From Takakia lepidozioides (taxonomy: Eukaryota > Streptophyta > Takakiopsida > Takakiales > Takakiaceae), in assembly GCA_030704615.1 (NCBI GenBank), contig CM060733.1, positions 17,792,001 through 17,856,000 on the forward strand: a DNA stretch of 64,000 bases, read 5' to 3'. Made by a program: the position numbers and the translations under genes. The notes beneath the pieces were generated by a model, which was given only the letters and a program-made list of their open reading frames with translations, ran no database searches and had not been told where the DNA came from. This document shows positions 1-13,373 of the stretch, piece by piece (the stretch's first letter is position 1; each line of letters begins with the position of its first letter).

Positions 1-3000
1 GGTCTGGATGACATTGAACTCTTAGAAATCAGCCTTGCTGACAAGCCCATCTGGTACAAAGAAAAGGTTTACCCTATTGGCAAAGTACGCACTCTTATCT
101 CTGTTTTCATCCCAGTCGTCACTTGTTAGAATCTACAGCTGTTCTCTTTTGCAGTGGCTATGATTGTGTTGAAGAAAAGTGGGATAGAGCCAATGGATCT
201 TTGAGCGACAGAAAGCATCGTCTTGAGCTATGTATGTTGATTGGCAGGTTCCAGCACTGGAGCACAATGGTAAAGTGACGGGTGAGAGCCTTGACTTGCT
301 GGAATACCTGGACAAACATTTTGGAGGGCCACTTCTGATTCCTACAGTAAGTAGATGCTCCTTCAGTCCCGATTCTACTTTTAACACTTTAGTTGAAATA
401 TGTAACTTGCCTTGAAGGCAAGGTTGTTGAAGAGTTGAATAATAGATAAAACAATCTGGACAAGAGATGAGACTGATGGTAGCTAGAATCTGTTCTCAAG
501 AGAAAGGGACAGCGAGGTCAAGTGCATTTTTCATGGTGTGTGGTTGGGTGGACAGGAAGAGGCCAAGAAAGAGGCAGCAGCAGAGCTCCTAAAGTACACT
601 GACACATTTAATAAGGCAGGCTTGTCCATCCTGAGCCTGAAGGATGCTTCACCATCGGAAATACACGAGGCTTTAAGTAAGTTCAGTGTGCTTTCTTCCC
701 TTTTCAGTTTGGTGGATATGTATGCGGGGACAACTATTATCACCTTAGGTGTGAGGGGAGGAACAAACAACTGGACAATAGAGACCCTGAAGAAGAACCT
801 TAAACTCACAGCTAATGCTATTCTTGCTTTCCTTCACTCCTTGCACCTCACCACAATCAGAACCATCACAGCACTCATCCTCAACAAAGGAAAGTGAAAA
901 GTGGACAAATTGATGTCACATAGTTAGGTCATTCACAGCAAGGGGGCAGTACCTGGGAGTGGAAGAGGTTCTCATTTACGCTGGCTCCGACTAGCGTCAT
1001 CTCGTGCTCTCTCTTGGATGTAGCCTTTCAAAAGGCTTCGTAAGGAGATGGCGAGTGTGGTTTCTGTTTCTAGTTATTTGGAGCTTAGCTGATTGATGAC
1101 ATCTGCTGTATGTCAGGTCCTGCGCTTGATTACATAGAAAATGCACTTGGGAAATATGCAAATGAAGGACCTTTTTTCCTCGGCAAGTTTGGTGTGGTGT
1201 GTATGCGATGCCTTCACCTTTGCGATATCCTTTACTTACATTTCCATGGCAAAGTCTAGCAATGTCCTCAATAGGATTGTACGTGCTTAGATGGATTCAA
1301 ATACTGTTACTTTAATGCTATTGTGTTTGCGTTATTTCTTCAGCAATGGGTGTTGTGAACTGCTTTGGAGGTCTCAGATCATTGTGGTGCAGCCTTGTTA
1401 CGACTGGACACCAAGTTTTTCCAAAACCTCTCTGCAGCTTAAATTGAAGAATCTGTTGTGTTGCCGTCTGTGTTAGGAGTTGCCAAGCAGGGCCAAAAAT
1501 ATTCATTCGGCAGGATACAGCCATTTGGTAGCTTAGGAGTGCACATGCAGAGAAACCTGCAAGTTGTTCTCACTTGCTTCCAGTTTATCTAATTATTATT
1601 AAGATAACATGTAGTTGTGGTGAGAGAGAAGGAAGGTTATAACATCCACAGACATAGATAATGTACTCATAAGCTGTTGTTTGCTGTAGTCTTGTGGCTG
1701 TAGACCTGGTGCCCAGATTGGGAACCGACACTACCTTTGGTAGGGGCTCACTTGGGACTTGAGGTGATATACGATAAGTTAGGGCTTTCCAGATTTCCTC
1801 TAGAAAGCCCTTCACACAAGCATCAATCTGCTGTGTGTGAGCTGCTCAGCAAGTAGACCCCAACAGGGTGAGAGCTTTACAATCAGCCTGGAGTTTTTGA
1901 AAATTAGGGCACAGAGGTCCAGAGAGTATGTTCTTGATGGTCCTGAAGAGGGTTGCTCTTTGATGAGAATACCCCTTGCAGCTGGCACATTGGGCATTGG
2001 CGATTCCTCACATCTGTTTTTGTTCAATGGAAGACTGCCTGCCCTGAGTTTACATTTCAGTCCAGTGCCAAGGGTAGTTAGGCCCTTCAGATCATCCTTA
2101 AGGAGCACACAGAGAGAGGGAGAGAGAGCGTAGCTAAGGTTGACAGATTTCCCAAGGTTCTAATATGGTGTATGTTTTAAAACTTGATGTGGGGTGGTCT
2201 CATCTTCTGAGAGAGACTATTTAGTGAGGAACTTTGTAATGTCCACTGGAACCTCTGAAAGAAAGGATTGAGCTTAAGCGGTTATCTCTGCTGGCTTGCA
2301 AGGTGAATGTCATATCCAGGTTTTCATGGTTCTTCTTCTCCATTGCTTTGATGCCAGGTGGATGTTGCATATGCGCCTTTTATTGAACGGTTTGAACTTG
2401 CCCTCTCTGGGATTAAGAACTATGACATTACAGTTGGGCGACCAAACCTTACCAAGTGGATTGAGGTAAAGAATCTAGTCCTGCCAAAATCGTTGTTGAT
2501 AGATACTTCGTCTCTGAACATTTCTCTTTTTTCTCTCTTTCTAATGCTCATGGCTTTAATACAAGAAGGAAAATGCTCTCTTTTCTCTCTTCTTTTACAA
2601 TGTCCCCTTCTTTTGTTTCTTTTTCCGGCCCGCTGGACTAGAACCAAGTAATGCCTGGCCCATAGTTTCTGTTTGCATGTGGGCTCTATAACTGCCATGT
2701 CAAGCATCAGCTAACTGAACGATTGATCTCTTCTGTGAGTTCTTTCCAGCCCACACTTTCTGTGATGTTGCACTAGGAGTCAGCCTAAGGTCTTGAGAAT
2801 GGGGTACTGATGTGGGTGGGAGTATAGGCTGTGAATAAGGTGGAGGCATATACGACCACAAAAGTTGATCGCAACATTCTACTGGATTTGTACAAGAAAA
2901 TGCTGGTGAGCTGCCACTAATTTTGGAAGGTGCACATTAGAAAGATGTTTCTATGGATATTGATCTCATTTTGTCGCCTTGTAGTGCCATATGCGATATT

Positions 3001-3257
3001 GGAGAGAGAAGACCTGGCGGAGGTGGTGGTGGGGTGAGAGAGGGAGAGAGAGATGTTTTTATCCTGAGGGTTTCTTCATTCTGTTTGCTGAGCGTAGATA
3101 CATATAAACATGTTTGAGATTTTCATGGAGGGGACCTGTGCATGTAAGTTGTTTAAGAAGATATGTTGGGGGCTTGCAGGAAAATGCCTACTTCAAGAAG
3201 GTGGGCATAGTTGAGGACCAAACCCAAACCACCCCAGTACCTGTAGCTAGCACATAA
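1..3257 (+). CDS. GSTL: Lambda-class glutathione transferase, copy A (5' end outside window)
   Basis: Exons read from splice signals: 1-84, 248-346, 556-676, 1117-1196, 2358-2465, 2828-2905, 3180-3257 (TAA). All join in frame. The first exon encodes the end of the thioredoxin fold (DKPIWYKEKVYP). The next gives the cis-Pro loop VPALEHNG and the glutathione-binding GESLDLLEYLDKHF. The later exons form the all-helical C-terminal domain, with VDVAYAPFIERF and GRPNLTKWIE, hallmarks of plant lambda GSTs. Lambda GSTs are usually thiol-transferase or deglutathionylating enzymes rather than classic conjugating GSTs. The catalytic-residue exon lies left of the window. The protein ends in a short tail, TPVPVAST. 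This copy lacks about 200 bp of the intron before exon 556-676 that B and C retain. No lesion is seen in the visible exons. Identification is strong; activity and localisation are inferred. Confidence 0.88.
1661..2108 (-). mobile_element. 5'-truncated LINE 3' fragment in GSTL-A intron
   Basis: Antisense to the GST gene, in the intron between exons 1117-1196 and 2358-2465. It reads as the 3' part of the LINE found complete at 36.2-41.0 kb: the peptide DDLKGLTTLGT matches the LINE C-terminal region, followed by a 3' untranslated part ending near TATGAGTACA. The same fragment lies at the same place in copies B and C and partly in D, so the insertion predates the gene duplications. Confidence 0.75.
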
Positions 3258-6200
3258 TTCAGATCTTTTGCTGGATTGAGTGGATTGTAGAAAGAAAGTA
3301 AAGTGGGGTGATCATAACCTCGTGGATATGAAAGATCATGGGGAGCTTGCTTTCAAAGGTGGTTTTTAGATAATACCCAGAATGAACTGGGATATGCGAC
3401 CAAACAATTAAGTTGCTTTAGTTAGAAGACCCCAAATATCGTACTTTTGGCCCCCGAGCCTGTGGCTTGTACTTGATTCTGTCTATATGTTGTGTAAAGA
3501 TGGTTAGCTAGCCATGCTAGCAAAAAGGAGATGGTTTCATGGGAAGAGTATTCTGGGCAGAATGTTTGTGGGAGAAGAAATTGTGAGACTGAAAAAGAAG
3601 GTAAGAAAATAGGGAATACAGATAATCATGACTCTTTGTAAACTTTTCACTTCCAAAACAAGTCAAAAGTCTTCGACCAGATTATCTCCCTCGAAGCCCA
3701 GGACATGTTTATCTCGACAATGTGGTGGATTCCACCACCCTCACCTCCCTCATCTGGAAGAGGCTTTACAAAATTGGTGGTTGCTGGCGTGATGGTCCCC
3801 GCATTCAGGCAAGGTGAATAGTTAGTCTTGGTATGCTGTGTAGCACTAGCAAGTGCTGCAGGCTTTGCATGTTTGTTATGGAGGTGGAGACAATGCCCAG
3901 ACAATGGCAAAGGAATTTTGGGATTCTTCCAATTTTTCCACCTCAGATTTGCATCCCAACTCATGCTGTTATGGCAGGAACAGGTAGCACTTTCCTGCAC
4001 GATCTTTGGGGGCCACATGACATATACTCGAGCAAATTGGAGGGCCCTCACGAAACAACCCGCAGCCTTGTCAACTACAAAATCCCGGGCAGTGCCCCCA
4101 TTTTCATTCCATCACGGGTTCAGACGGCCAACCATCAAGGCCAACCATCATGTTTATGCCCAGTCTACAAACTCACATACCCAAGAGCTGAGGGGGATTG
4201 AACATTGAACCCCCTGATCTGCCCAGTATGCAGACAGCTCCCCCCCCCCCGCCCCCGGGGCGCCAAGCAGCCAAGAAACCCAAACAACAGTACCCGCCAC
4301 TGCAACGTGCACCCCATGCCCAAAAGTCATTCAACCAACCAACAATAAAAAGGCAAAACCCAGCCCCCAAGTTTCCCAATCAACAAGACTGGGATCGTAC
4401 ACCTCAGAAAGTCATGACGACATCATGCAGCACCTGACGACGACAGCATGCACACCCCTCGTCATAGTAATCAGAAACAGATCAGCAATCTTCGGCACTA
4501 CTGTTGAAGTAGCTCATGAACCCACAAACAGAACAGACACACCATGCATGTCAATAGCATCTCCCTGCCAACAAGATCACACAAAACAGTGAACAGTTGG
4601 TGCAGAGCACAACCTAACGGTAGGAATAAGTTGTGAGGTAAAAAATAAGGACCCCATGGGCCAGATTGTATGAAATTGTACTTGGAATGTAATTTGACCT
4701 CCCCAATTTCACATGCAAAGGACCCCTAACAAAATTTTGGGGTATGGGGCTCCAGTTTCATTCCTACATCGTGTGAGTGCCCAGGAATCTGAACATGTAA
4801 GTAGGGCATTCCCACAGGAAAATCAAGAACCTGCATTTCAGCTTGGTCAAAGCTTTTTTTTCGATCGAATTGCAGTCCACGTGGTGAAACCACATTTGCA
4901 TTTTCTTATAATCTGCGAATTGCAACCGTGAAAGTCTCTGAAAATCAGGGGCACAACACACCAATAGTGCCAAAAAAAAAAAAAAAAATAGTGCCTTGAC
5001 GTCCTTTCACCACATTTTCTTTCTCCATTGACTTGAACATGATGCATAGTCTCTCTCTACAAAAGAGCCAACAAAGGAAGGAAAAGAACAGAGCAGTGGT
5101 TTTGAAATTTTGAAGAGTGGTAAACGGTAAGTGGGCCACACTGCTACGAAGCTCACCACGAAGCAACGGACACTGTACCCTGTCTACGTCTTCATGGCGT
5201 AAATTACGGGTTGCAGATTAAGTACATATGTAGATGCGAGCAGGCAATGTGATGGCAGCTCTCTTGCACACCCCTCCCCGCCTGTACGTGTGTCGCTATC
5301 TCTTTCCAACTTTGTTTCTGCAAGAATGGATGTGTAGCTTTGCTGCATGAGTGCCGGGATCCGCTTCTTAGAAATATTCCCGGTGCCTTTGCCTTATGGT
5401 CACGGCAATTAAGCTGTGAAGCTTGCTTGGCTGCATTGGGTTCCAGCTCTGTTTTTCATTTCGGGAGAGAATGCTTACTGCTTTTAAAAGTACTCTTCTA
5501 CAGGGTATGCCCAAATGCATGTGCCGTGTTGCAGATTGTGCTTGTGGCAAGTGATAATTTGTACAGGAATGAGCTTAGCTTACTTAGCACAATACAGGCG
5601 TTAAATGGTGGGGTTGCGAAAGGTGCACTGGAGTTAACCATGAAAGAACTTTTGGGGCGGGCAGGGATTACATGCATGCTTCGGACCCCATCCTGTTCCG
5701 TTTTATTTAGATAGTCGAGCTGAAAATTCCAAGAAGGATGTGGTAGACTTAACTTCTTCCCTCCATGCCTGAGTCAGGTGGATTTCTGCATTCGGTTCTC
5801 ATCAAATTTCATACCACTGAAGATCGATGAATAGCACAGTAATTGGTCACTAGACTGATCTATTCTAAACTGGCTGGACAGGGTCAATTTTGTCAAGTCT
5901 CCAGTAATCTTTCGAGGTCCAACGGCAGTGCATTTCTCGACTGTGCAAGATCCCAAGTCCAAGAACATTTTCTCAAAGCAGAGTTCCTTTTATTTTGCGC
6001 AGCATGGCACCCAGGTAGTTGACAACAATTTGGAATAATTTGAGTTCGGTTCAATGGCATAGTACAAGACACAATTTCACAAGAGGGGTAGGCAGGGTTA
6101 GAGAGCAGTACATCGTGCATAGTGTGCTGGCATTTTATAGGGAACTTAAGCAAGTTATGAGGAGGATGTACGTGTAGATATGGACTTCTAAGTAGGGGTA

Positions 6201-6424
6201 TTGTGTGGAAAAGATGCTGGATTATGCTGGTGCTGATAATTTTCGAAAACAAGGGGTAAGAGAAGTTGAGGTGAAGCCATACTTGAGTGTGTTAAGCAAA
6301 GATTTGATCTGGCCCTCTACCAAGCAAGGGCATCAGTTCTCAGTTCGGACAATTGCTTTCCGTAAAAATGCTGACCATCAGCCGAGTGTGATTCCTGAAT
6401 AAGCGGTGTGGGTGGATTGACAGC
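3258..6424 (+). other. Spacer between GSTL-A and GSTL-B, including the unresolved 5' end of B
   Basis: No independent gene is recognised. From about 4.6 kb onward it is closely similar to 11.6-13.4 kb, the equivalent spacer before copy C, as expected for tandem duplication. It holds a C-rich run near 4240-4260 and a poly(A) run near 4973-4989. An ATG at 5252 begins the short peptide MAALLHTPPR, which also occurs before copy C (12225) and could start an organelle-targeting first exon; no splice path to 6425 is proven. Copy C carries frameshifts in other open stretches of this spacer, so those are probably noncoding. Confidence 0.5.
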
Positions 6425-9400
6425 TTGTATCCAAGTCCTCATACGCTCAACTCGAAATCAGAGTGTCCGCCACTTTTTGATGGCACAACCAGGTCAGATA
6501 ATACTTCACCTATTTTTGTTTCATTTTTCAATGGTGCTAACCACGTTGTGAAGGGCAACACACAATTTGGTACTCTTTGTTATTCTTTGCAGACACCGAA
6601 TTTTCTTTGTGTGATAATGTACATCTTCCATCATGTGACATGAAAAGCCGCATCCTTCCCATCTACTGCTTACTTTGGGAGAAGGCATGCGTGATGGTGG
6701 AAAGCTAACTTCTTGGGGTGCGTGTGGGACTAGGCTATACTACAACGACATATCCCCCTATGCACAACGAGTCTGTGTCGCTGTTAACTACAAGGTTTGT
6801 CTTACTTTTCAATTTTGATATGAAGTGAGTGCATACCGAGTGCTATGTTCAATGATTCTCTGAAGACAGGCCTTGGATTTAAGGTTGGTCTCTCCATTAT
6901 TTAGGATAGTTCCAAGGGCTTCCAACTTTGGGAACCTTGGCATTTTGGCACAGTTGAAGTCTACAAAGCTGCTGCATATTGATTAGATGTGCTGTGAAAT
7001 TTTGCTTGCCTTCGTGGAAATTTATGGTATTGTGCTAAGATTAGGTGTGTCAGGCTTGCAAGAAACAGAAGAAGCTGGTATCCAGTGTTCCATTTTCCAG
7101 CTAAATGTGGTTTTGTGAACTGTTGACTTCAAGCAAAGCTTAGATTGCGCTGTAATTATGGACCTCTTAGGCGAATGGACAGTGACAAACAAACACACAC
7201 TGCAATTGTTTCTGAGTACACTTGACAGCTTTTGGAGAAGTAACAATAATGTTGTTTGAAAGCAGTTTACACACCTGAGACTCATGTGGGAAATGTGGGG
7301 ATGGATATAGGGTCTCAAAGACATTGAATTTGTAGAAATCAACCTTGTTGACAAGCCCATTTGGTACAAAGAAAAGGTTTACCCTGTTGGCAAAGTACGC
7401 ACTCTTATCTCTGTTTACATCCCAGTCCGTACTTGTTAGGATCTCAATAGCTGTTCACTTTGCAGTGGCTCTTGTCTCTCTTTACTCTAGAGGAACAATG
7501 GGATAGAGGCAATGGAATGTTTGAGGGAGGGGAAGCTGTGTTGAGCTGTGTGTGTGGATTGGCAGGTTCCAGCACTGGAGCACAATGGCAAAGTGATGGG
7601 TGAGAGCCTTGACTTGCTTCAATACCTGGACAAACATTTTGGAGGGCCACTCTTGTACCCTACAGTACGTAGATGTTCCTGCCTTCCCTTTCGTGGTGAC
7701 TTTTAACACGCTTGTCGTCCTATTGCACCGTTATTTTAAATATGGGTTAAGGTCCTTCTGCTTGGGTGTTCTCAGTCCATCCAGACTGCTGCGAGTACTT
7801 TTGATTTGAGTGGCGATTAATCGAGCAAAGACCAACTGCAAGTTCGGTTGAAACTAAGTTCTTGGAATTGATAACCTCCTTGAAGGCAAGGTTGTTGAAG
7901 AGAGGGGGATATTGGTCGCTCTCTCATTAGAATACCCCTGACATTGTATCAGAAAATAGATATTGTCTTGAACAGGCCGCACGCACATCTGGCATTGACA
8001 ATCCCCCTGTCCTCTCTACATCTATTTACTATACAAAGGTGGACTCCCCTTTCAGTCTATTTCGGAGGGTGGGTAGGCCCTTCAGAGCTCTTGTGTGCAT
8101 GGTTGGGTGGACAGGAAGAGGCCAAGAAAGAGGCAGCAGCAGAGCTGCTAGAGTACACTGACACGTTTAATAAGGCAGGCTTCACCATCCTGAGCCTGAA
8201 GGATGCTGCACCATTGGAAATACACGAGGCTTTAAGTAAGTTCAGTGTGCTTTCTTCCCTTTTCAGTTTGGTGGATATGTATGTGGAGGACAACTACTAT
8301 CACCTTAGGTGCGAGGGGAGGAACAAACAACCGGACAATATAGACCCTTAAGAAGAACCTTAAACTCGCAGTCAATGCTATTCTTGCTTTCCTTCACTCC
8401 TTGCACCTCACCAAATCAGAACCATCACAGCACTTATCCTCAACAAAGGAAAGTGAAAAGTGGACAAATTGATGTCACATAGTTAGGTCGTTCACAGCAA
8501 GGGGGCAGTACCTGGGAGTGGAAGAGGTTCTCATTTACGCTGGCTCCGGCTGGCGTCATCTCATGCTCTCTCTCTGGAGGACAGCTGTTTGGATGTAGCC
8601 TTTCAAAAGGCTTCGTAAGGAGATGGCGAGTGTGGTTTCTGTTTCTAGTTATTTGGAGCTTAGCTGATTGATGACATCTGCTGTATGTCAGGTCCTGCGC
8701 TTGATTACATAGAAAATACACTTGGGAAATATGCAAATGAAGGACCTTTTTTCCTCGGCAAGTTTGGTGTGGTATGTATGCCATGCCTTCACCTTTGGGA
8801 TATTTCTGAGTTACATTTCCATGGCAAAGTCTAGCAATGTCCTCAATAGGATTGTACGTGCTTAGATGGATTCAAAAACTGTTACTTTAATGCTATTGTG
8901 TTTGCGTTATTTCTTCAGCAATGGGTCATTGTGAACTGCTTTGGAGGTCTCCAAGCATTGTTGTGCAGCATTGTTACGACTGGACACCAAGTTTTTCTAA
9001 AACCTCTCTGCAGCTTAAATTGAAGAACCTGTTGTGTTGCCATCTATGTTAGGAATTGCCAAGCAGGGCCAAAAATATTCATTCCGCAGGATGCAGCCAT
9101 TTGGTAGCTTAGGAGTACACATGCAGGGAAAAACCTGCAAGTTGTTTCCACTTGCTTCCAATTATTATTGAGATAACGTGTAGTTGTAGAGAGAGAGAAG
9201 GAAAGCTATAACATCCACACACATCGAGAATGTACTCATAAGCTGTTGTTTGCTGTAGCCTTTTGGCCGTAGACCCGGTGCCCAGTTTGGGAACCGGCGC
9301 TACCTCTGGTAGGGGCTCACTTGGGACTTGAGGTGATATAACAATAAGTTAGGGCTTTCCAAATTTCCTCTAGAAAGCCCTTTACACAAGCATCAATCTG

Positions 9401-10868
9401 CTGTGTGTGAGCTGCTCAGCAAGTAGACCCCAAGAGGGTCAGGGCTTTACACTCAGCCTGGAGATTTTGAAAATTAGGGCACAGAGGTGCAGAGAGTACG
9501 TTCTTGATGGTCCTGAAGAGGGTTGCTCTTTGATGAGAATACCCCTTGCATCAGAAAATGGATATTGTCTTCCGGCAGCCGGCACATTGGGCATTGGCGA
9601 TTCCTCTCTACATCTGTTTTTGTTCAACGGAAGACTGCCTGCCCTGAGTTTACATTTCAGTCCAGTGCCAAGGGTAGTTAGGCCCTTCAGATCATCCTTA
9701 AGGAGCACACAGAGAGAGGTAGAGAGAGAGGGAGAGAGAGCGGAGCTAAGGTTGAGATAATTCCCAAAGCTCTAGTATGGTGTATGTTTTGAAACTTGAT
9801 GTGGGGTGGTCTCATCTTCTGAGAGAGACTATTGAGTGAGAAACTTTGTAACGTCCACTGGAACCTCTGAAAGAAAGGGACGAGCTTAAGCGGTTATCTC
9901 TGCTGGCTTGCAAGGTGAATGTCATATCCAGGTTTTCATGGTCCTTCTTCTCCATTGCTTTGATGCCAGGTGGATGTTGCATATGCGCCATTTATTGAAC
10001 GGTTTGAACTTGCCCTCTCTGGGATTAAGAACTATGACATTACAGTTGGGCGACCAAACCTTACCAAGTGGATTGAGGTTAGTCCTGCCAAAATCGTTGT
10101 TCATAGATACTTCATCTCTGAACATTTCTCTTTTTTGTTCTCTCTAATTTTTATGGCTTTGATACAAGAAGGAAAATGCTCTCTTTTCTCTCTTCTTTTA
10201 CAATGTCCCTTTCTTTTGTTTCTTTTTGCAGCCCGCCGCACTAGAACCAAGTCCCCTAGTTTCTGTTTGCATGTGGGCTCTATAACTGCCATGTCAAGCA
10301 TCAGCTAACTAAACAATTGATCTCTTCTGTGAGTTCTTTCCAGCCCACACTTTCTGTGATGTTGCACTAGGAGGCAGCCTAAGGTCTTGAGAACGGGGTA
10401 CTGATGTGGGTGGGAGTATAGGCTGTGAATAAGGTGGAGGCATATACAACCACAAAAGTTGATCGCAACATTCTACTGGATTTGTACAAGAAAATGCTGG
10501 TGAGCTGCCACTAATTTTGGAAGGTGCACATTAGAAAGATGTTTCTATGGATATTGATCTCATTTTGTCGCCTTGTAGTGCCCATATGCGATATTGGAGA
10601 GAGAAGACCTGGCGGAGGTGGTGGTGGGGTGAGAGAGGGAGAGAGAGATGTTTTTATCCTGAGGGTTTCTTCATTCTGTTTGCTGAGCGTAGATACATAT
10701 AAACCATTGCTTGGTTTATCATGTTTGAGATTTTCATGGAGGGGACCTGTGCATGTAAGTTGTTTAAGAAGATATGTTGGGGGCTTGCAGGAAAATGACT
10801 ACTTCAAGAAGGTGGGCATAGTTGAGGACCAAACCCAAACCACCCCAGTACCTGTAGCTAGCACATAA
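6425..10868 (+). CDS. GSTL: Lambda-class glutathione transferase, copy B
   Basis: Mapped exons: about 6425-6492, 6734-6794, 7311-7394, 7566-7664, 8115-8235, 8692-8771, 9970-10077, 10422-10499, 10791-10868 (TAA). Every junction keeps frame with GT/AG signals. The N-terminal exons give PPLFDGTTR then LYYNDISPYAQRVCV. Plant lambda GSTs have CPFAQR at this place with Cys as the catalytic residue; here it is Ser (SPYAQR). VPALEHNG (cis-Pro) and GESLDL (glutathione gamma-Glu contact) are intact, as is the helical domain VDVAYAPFIERF. The first mapped exon has no ATG in its open frame back to 6392, so the initiator must lie in an upstream exon; 6425 is only a working left edge at an acceptor-like TTGACAG. 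Family assignment is firm, the start is not. Ser chemistry could favour glutathione conjugation, which is inference. Confidence 0.88.
9231..9708 (-). mobile_element. 5'-truncated LINE 3' fragment in GSTL-B intron
   Basis: Same antisense LINE remnant as in copy A, in the equivalent intron. It keeps about 35 bp more around 9547-9600 than A and contains the reverse-frame peptide DDLKGLTTLGTGLK. The 3' end abuts a GA-rich run (gagagagaag), the kind of target also seen at the complete LINE near 36.15 kb. Confidence 0.75.
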
Positions 10869-13373
10869 TTCAGATCTTGTGCTGGATTGAGTGGATTGGA
10901 AAGAAAGTAAAGTGGGGTGATCATAACCTCGTGGATATGAAAGATCATGGGGAGCTTGCTTTCAAAGGTGGTTTTTAGATAATACCCAGAATGAACTGGG
11001 ATATGCGACCCAAACAATCAAGTTGCTTTAGTCAGAAGACCCCAAATATTGTACTTTTTGCACCAGAGCCTGTGGCTTGTACTTGATTCTTTGCCTATAT
11101 GTTGTGTAAATATGGTTAGCTAGCCATTGATTGCTAGCAAAAAGGAGAAGGTTTCATGGGAGGAGTATTCTGGGCAGAATGTTTGTGGGAGAAGAAATTA
11201 TGAGACTGAAAAAGAAGGTAAGAAAATAGGGACTAGACAGTATGATAGTGATATGTGGTTGTTATCTTTGCATAAAGATAATCATGACTTTGCGTAAAAC
11301 TTTTCACTTCCAAAACAAGTCAAAGTCTTGCGTCTTGCGTACCCTGGCGTTAAAATCACTCGAGGTGGCCGATTCAGCAGGCCGAATCGGCAGCTGCATA
11401 TATCGACCCCTGAATGACGCAGAATAAGCCTCAACTGCTTTTAACGGGTATATTGACGTGCCCCCAAAGATCAATGCCGGAAAATGTTTCCAATTTTTCC
11501 ACCTCATATGTGAAGTCTTCCCATTTTGGGTTGCATCCCAACTCAGGCTGTTATGGCTGGAGCGTTTATCCCAAAATTCCTTTGCCATTGTCTGGGCATT
11601 GTTGCAGAGCACAACCTAACCGTAGGAATAAGTTGTGAGGTAACCCCATGTGCCAGACTGTATGAAATTGTACTAGGAATGTAATTTAACCTCCCCGATT
11701 TCACATACAAAGGACCCCCAACAAAATTTTGGGGTATGGGGCTCCAGTTTCATTCCTACATCGTGTGAGTGCCCAGGAATCTGAACATGTAAGTAGGGCA
11801 TTCCCACAGGAAAAATCAAGAACCTGCATTTCAGCTTGGTCAAAGCTTTTTTTTCGGTCGAATTGGAGTCCATGTGGAGAAACCACATTTGAATTTTCTT
11901 ATAATCTGCGAATTGCAACCGTGAAAGTCTCTGAAAATCAGGCGCACAACACACCAATAGGTGCCTTGACACGGTGTAAGGTCCTTCGACCACATTTTCT
12001 CCCTTTACTTGAACATGATGCATAGTCTCTCTCTACAAGAGAGCCAACAAAGGAAAGAACAGAGCAGTGGTTTTGAAAGTTTGAAGAGTTGGTAGACGGT
12101 AAGTGGGCCACACTGCTACGAAGCTCACCACGAAGCAACGGACACTGTACCCTGTCTACGTCTTCATGGCGTAAATTACGGGTTGCAGATTAAGTACATA
12201 TGTAGGTGCGAGCAGGCGATGCGATGGCAGCTCTCTTGCACACCCCTCCCCGTTTGTTTCTGCAAGAATGGATGTGTAGCTTTGCTGCATGAGTGCCTGC
12301 TTCTTAGAAATATTCCCGGTGCCTTTGCCTTGTGGTCACGGCAATTAAGCTGTGAAGCTTGCTTGGCTGCATTGGATTCCAGCTCTGTTTTTCATTTCGG
12401 GAGTGAATGCTTACTGCTTTTAAAAGTACTCTTCTACAGGGTATGCCCAAATGCATGTGCCGTGTTGCAGATCGTGGTTGTGGCAAGCGATAATTGGTAC
12501 AGGAATGAGCTTAGCTTTCTTAGCACTATACAGGTGTTAAATGTGGGGTTGCGAAAGGTGCACTGGAATTAACAATGCCAGCATGGCTTTTTGGGCGGGA
12601 AAGGATTACGTGCATGCTTCGGACCCCATCCTGTTCCGTTTTATTTAGATAATGAGCTGAAAATTCCAAGAAGGATGTGGTAGACTTGTAACTTCATCCC
12701 TCCATGCCTGAGTCAGGAGGATTTCTGCATCTTTCGGTTTTCATCAAATTTGATCCCACTGAAGATCGATGAATAGCACAGTAATTGGTCGCTAGACTGA
12801 TCTATTCTAAACTGGCTGGACAGGGTCAATTTTGTCAGGTCTCCAGTAATTCAATCTCTCGAGGTCCAACGGCAGTACATTTCTCGACTGTGCAAGATCC
12901 CAAACATTTTCTCAAAGCAGAGGTTCCTTTTATTTTGCGCAGCATGGCACCCAGGTAGTTTTGAACAATCTTTTTGGAATAATTGAGTTCGGTTCAATGG
13001 CATAGTATTCACAAGAGGGGTAGGCAGGGTGAGAGAGCAGTACATCGTGCATATTGTGCTGGCATTTTACAGGGAACTTAAGCAAGTTATGAGGAGGACG
13101 TACGTATAGATATGGACTTCTAAGTAGGGGTATTGTGTGGAAAAGATGCTGGATTATGCTGGTGCTGATAATTTTCGAAAACAAAGGGTTAGAGAAGTTA
13201 AGGTGAAGCCATACTTGAGTGTGTTAAGCAAGATTTGATCTGGCCCTCTACCAAGCAAGGCATCAGTTCTCAGTTCGGACAATTGCTTTCCGCAAAAATG
13301 CTGACCATCCAGCCGAGTGTGATTCCTGAATAAGAGGTGTGGGTGGATTGACAGCTTGTATCCCAGTCCTCAT
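10869..13373 (+). other. Spacer between GSTL-B and GSTL-C
   Basis: Duplicate of the A-B spacer without independent genes. Near 11340-11600 it differs from the A-B spacer: it holds the inverted pair GCCGATTC/GAATCGGC (about 11367-11392), and a short block (about 11570-11600) that is the reverse complement of 3888-3925. The candidate first-exon ATG with MAALLHTPPR is at 12225, but the stretch after it is about 35 bp shorter than in the other spacer. Confidence 0.5.

Noticed and set aside
4173-4437. Proline-rich peptide frame at 4198-4437
   Set aside because: Produced by a C-rich run; absent from the equivalent B-C spacer.
5340-5714. Open frame of 124 codons in the GSTL spacer
   Set aside because: The equivalent stretch before GSTL-C is frameshifted and there is no recognisable domain.
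6205-6402. Possible first coding exon of GSTL-B
   Set aside because: The same region before GSTL-C has frame-breaking indels and no homology to GST N-termini.
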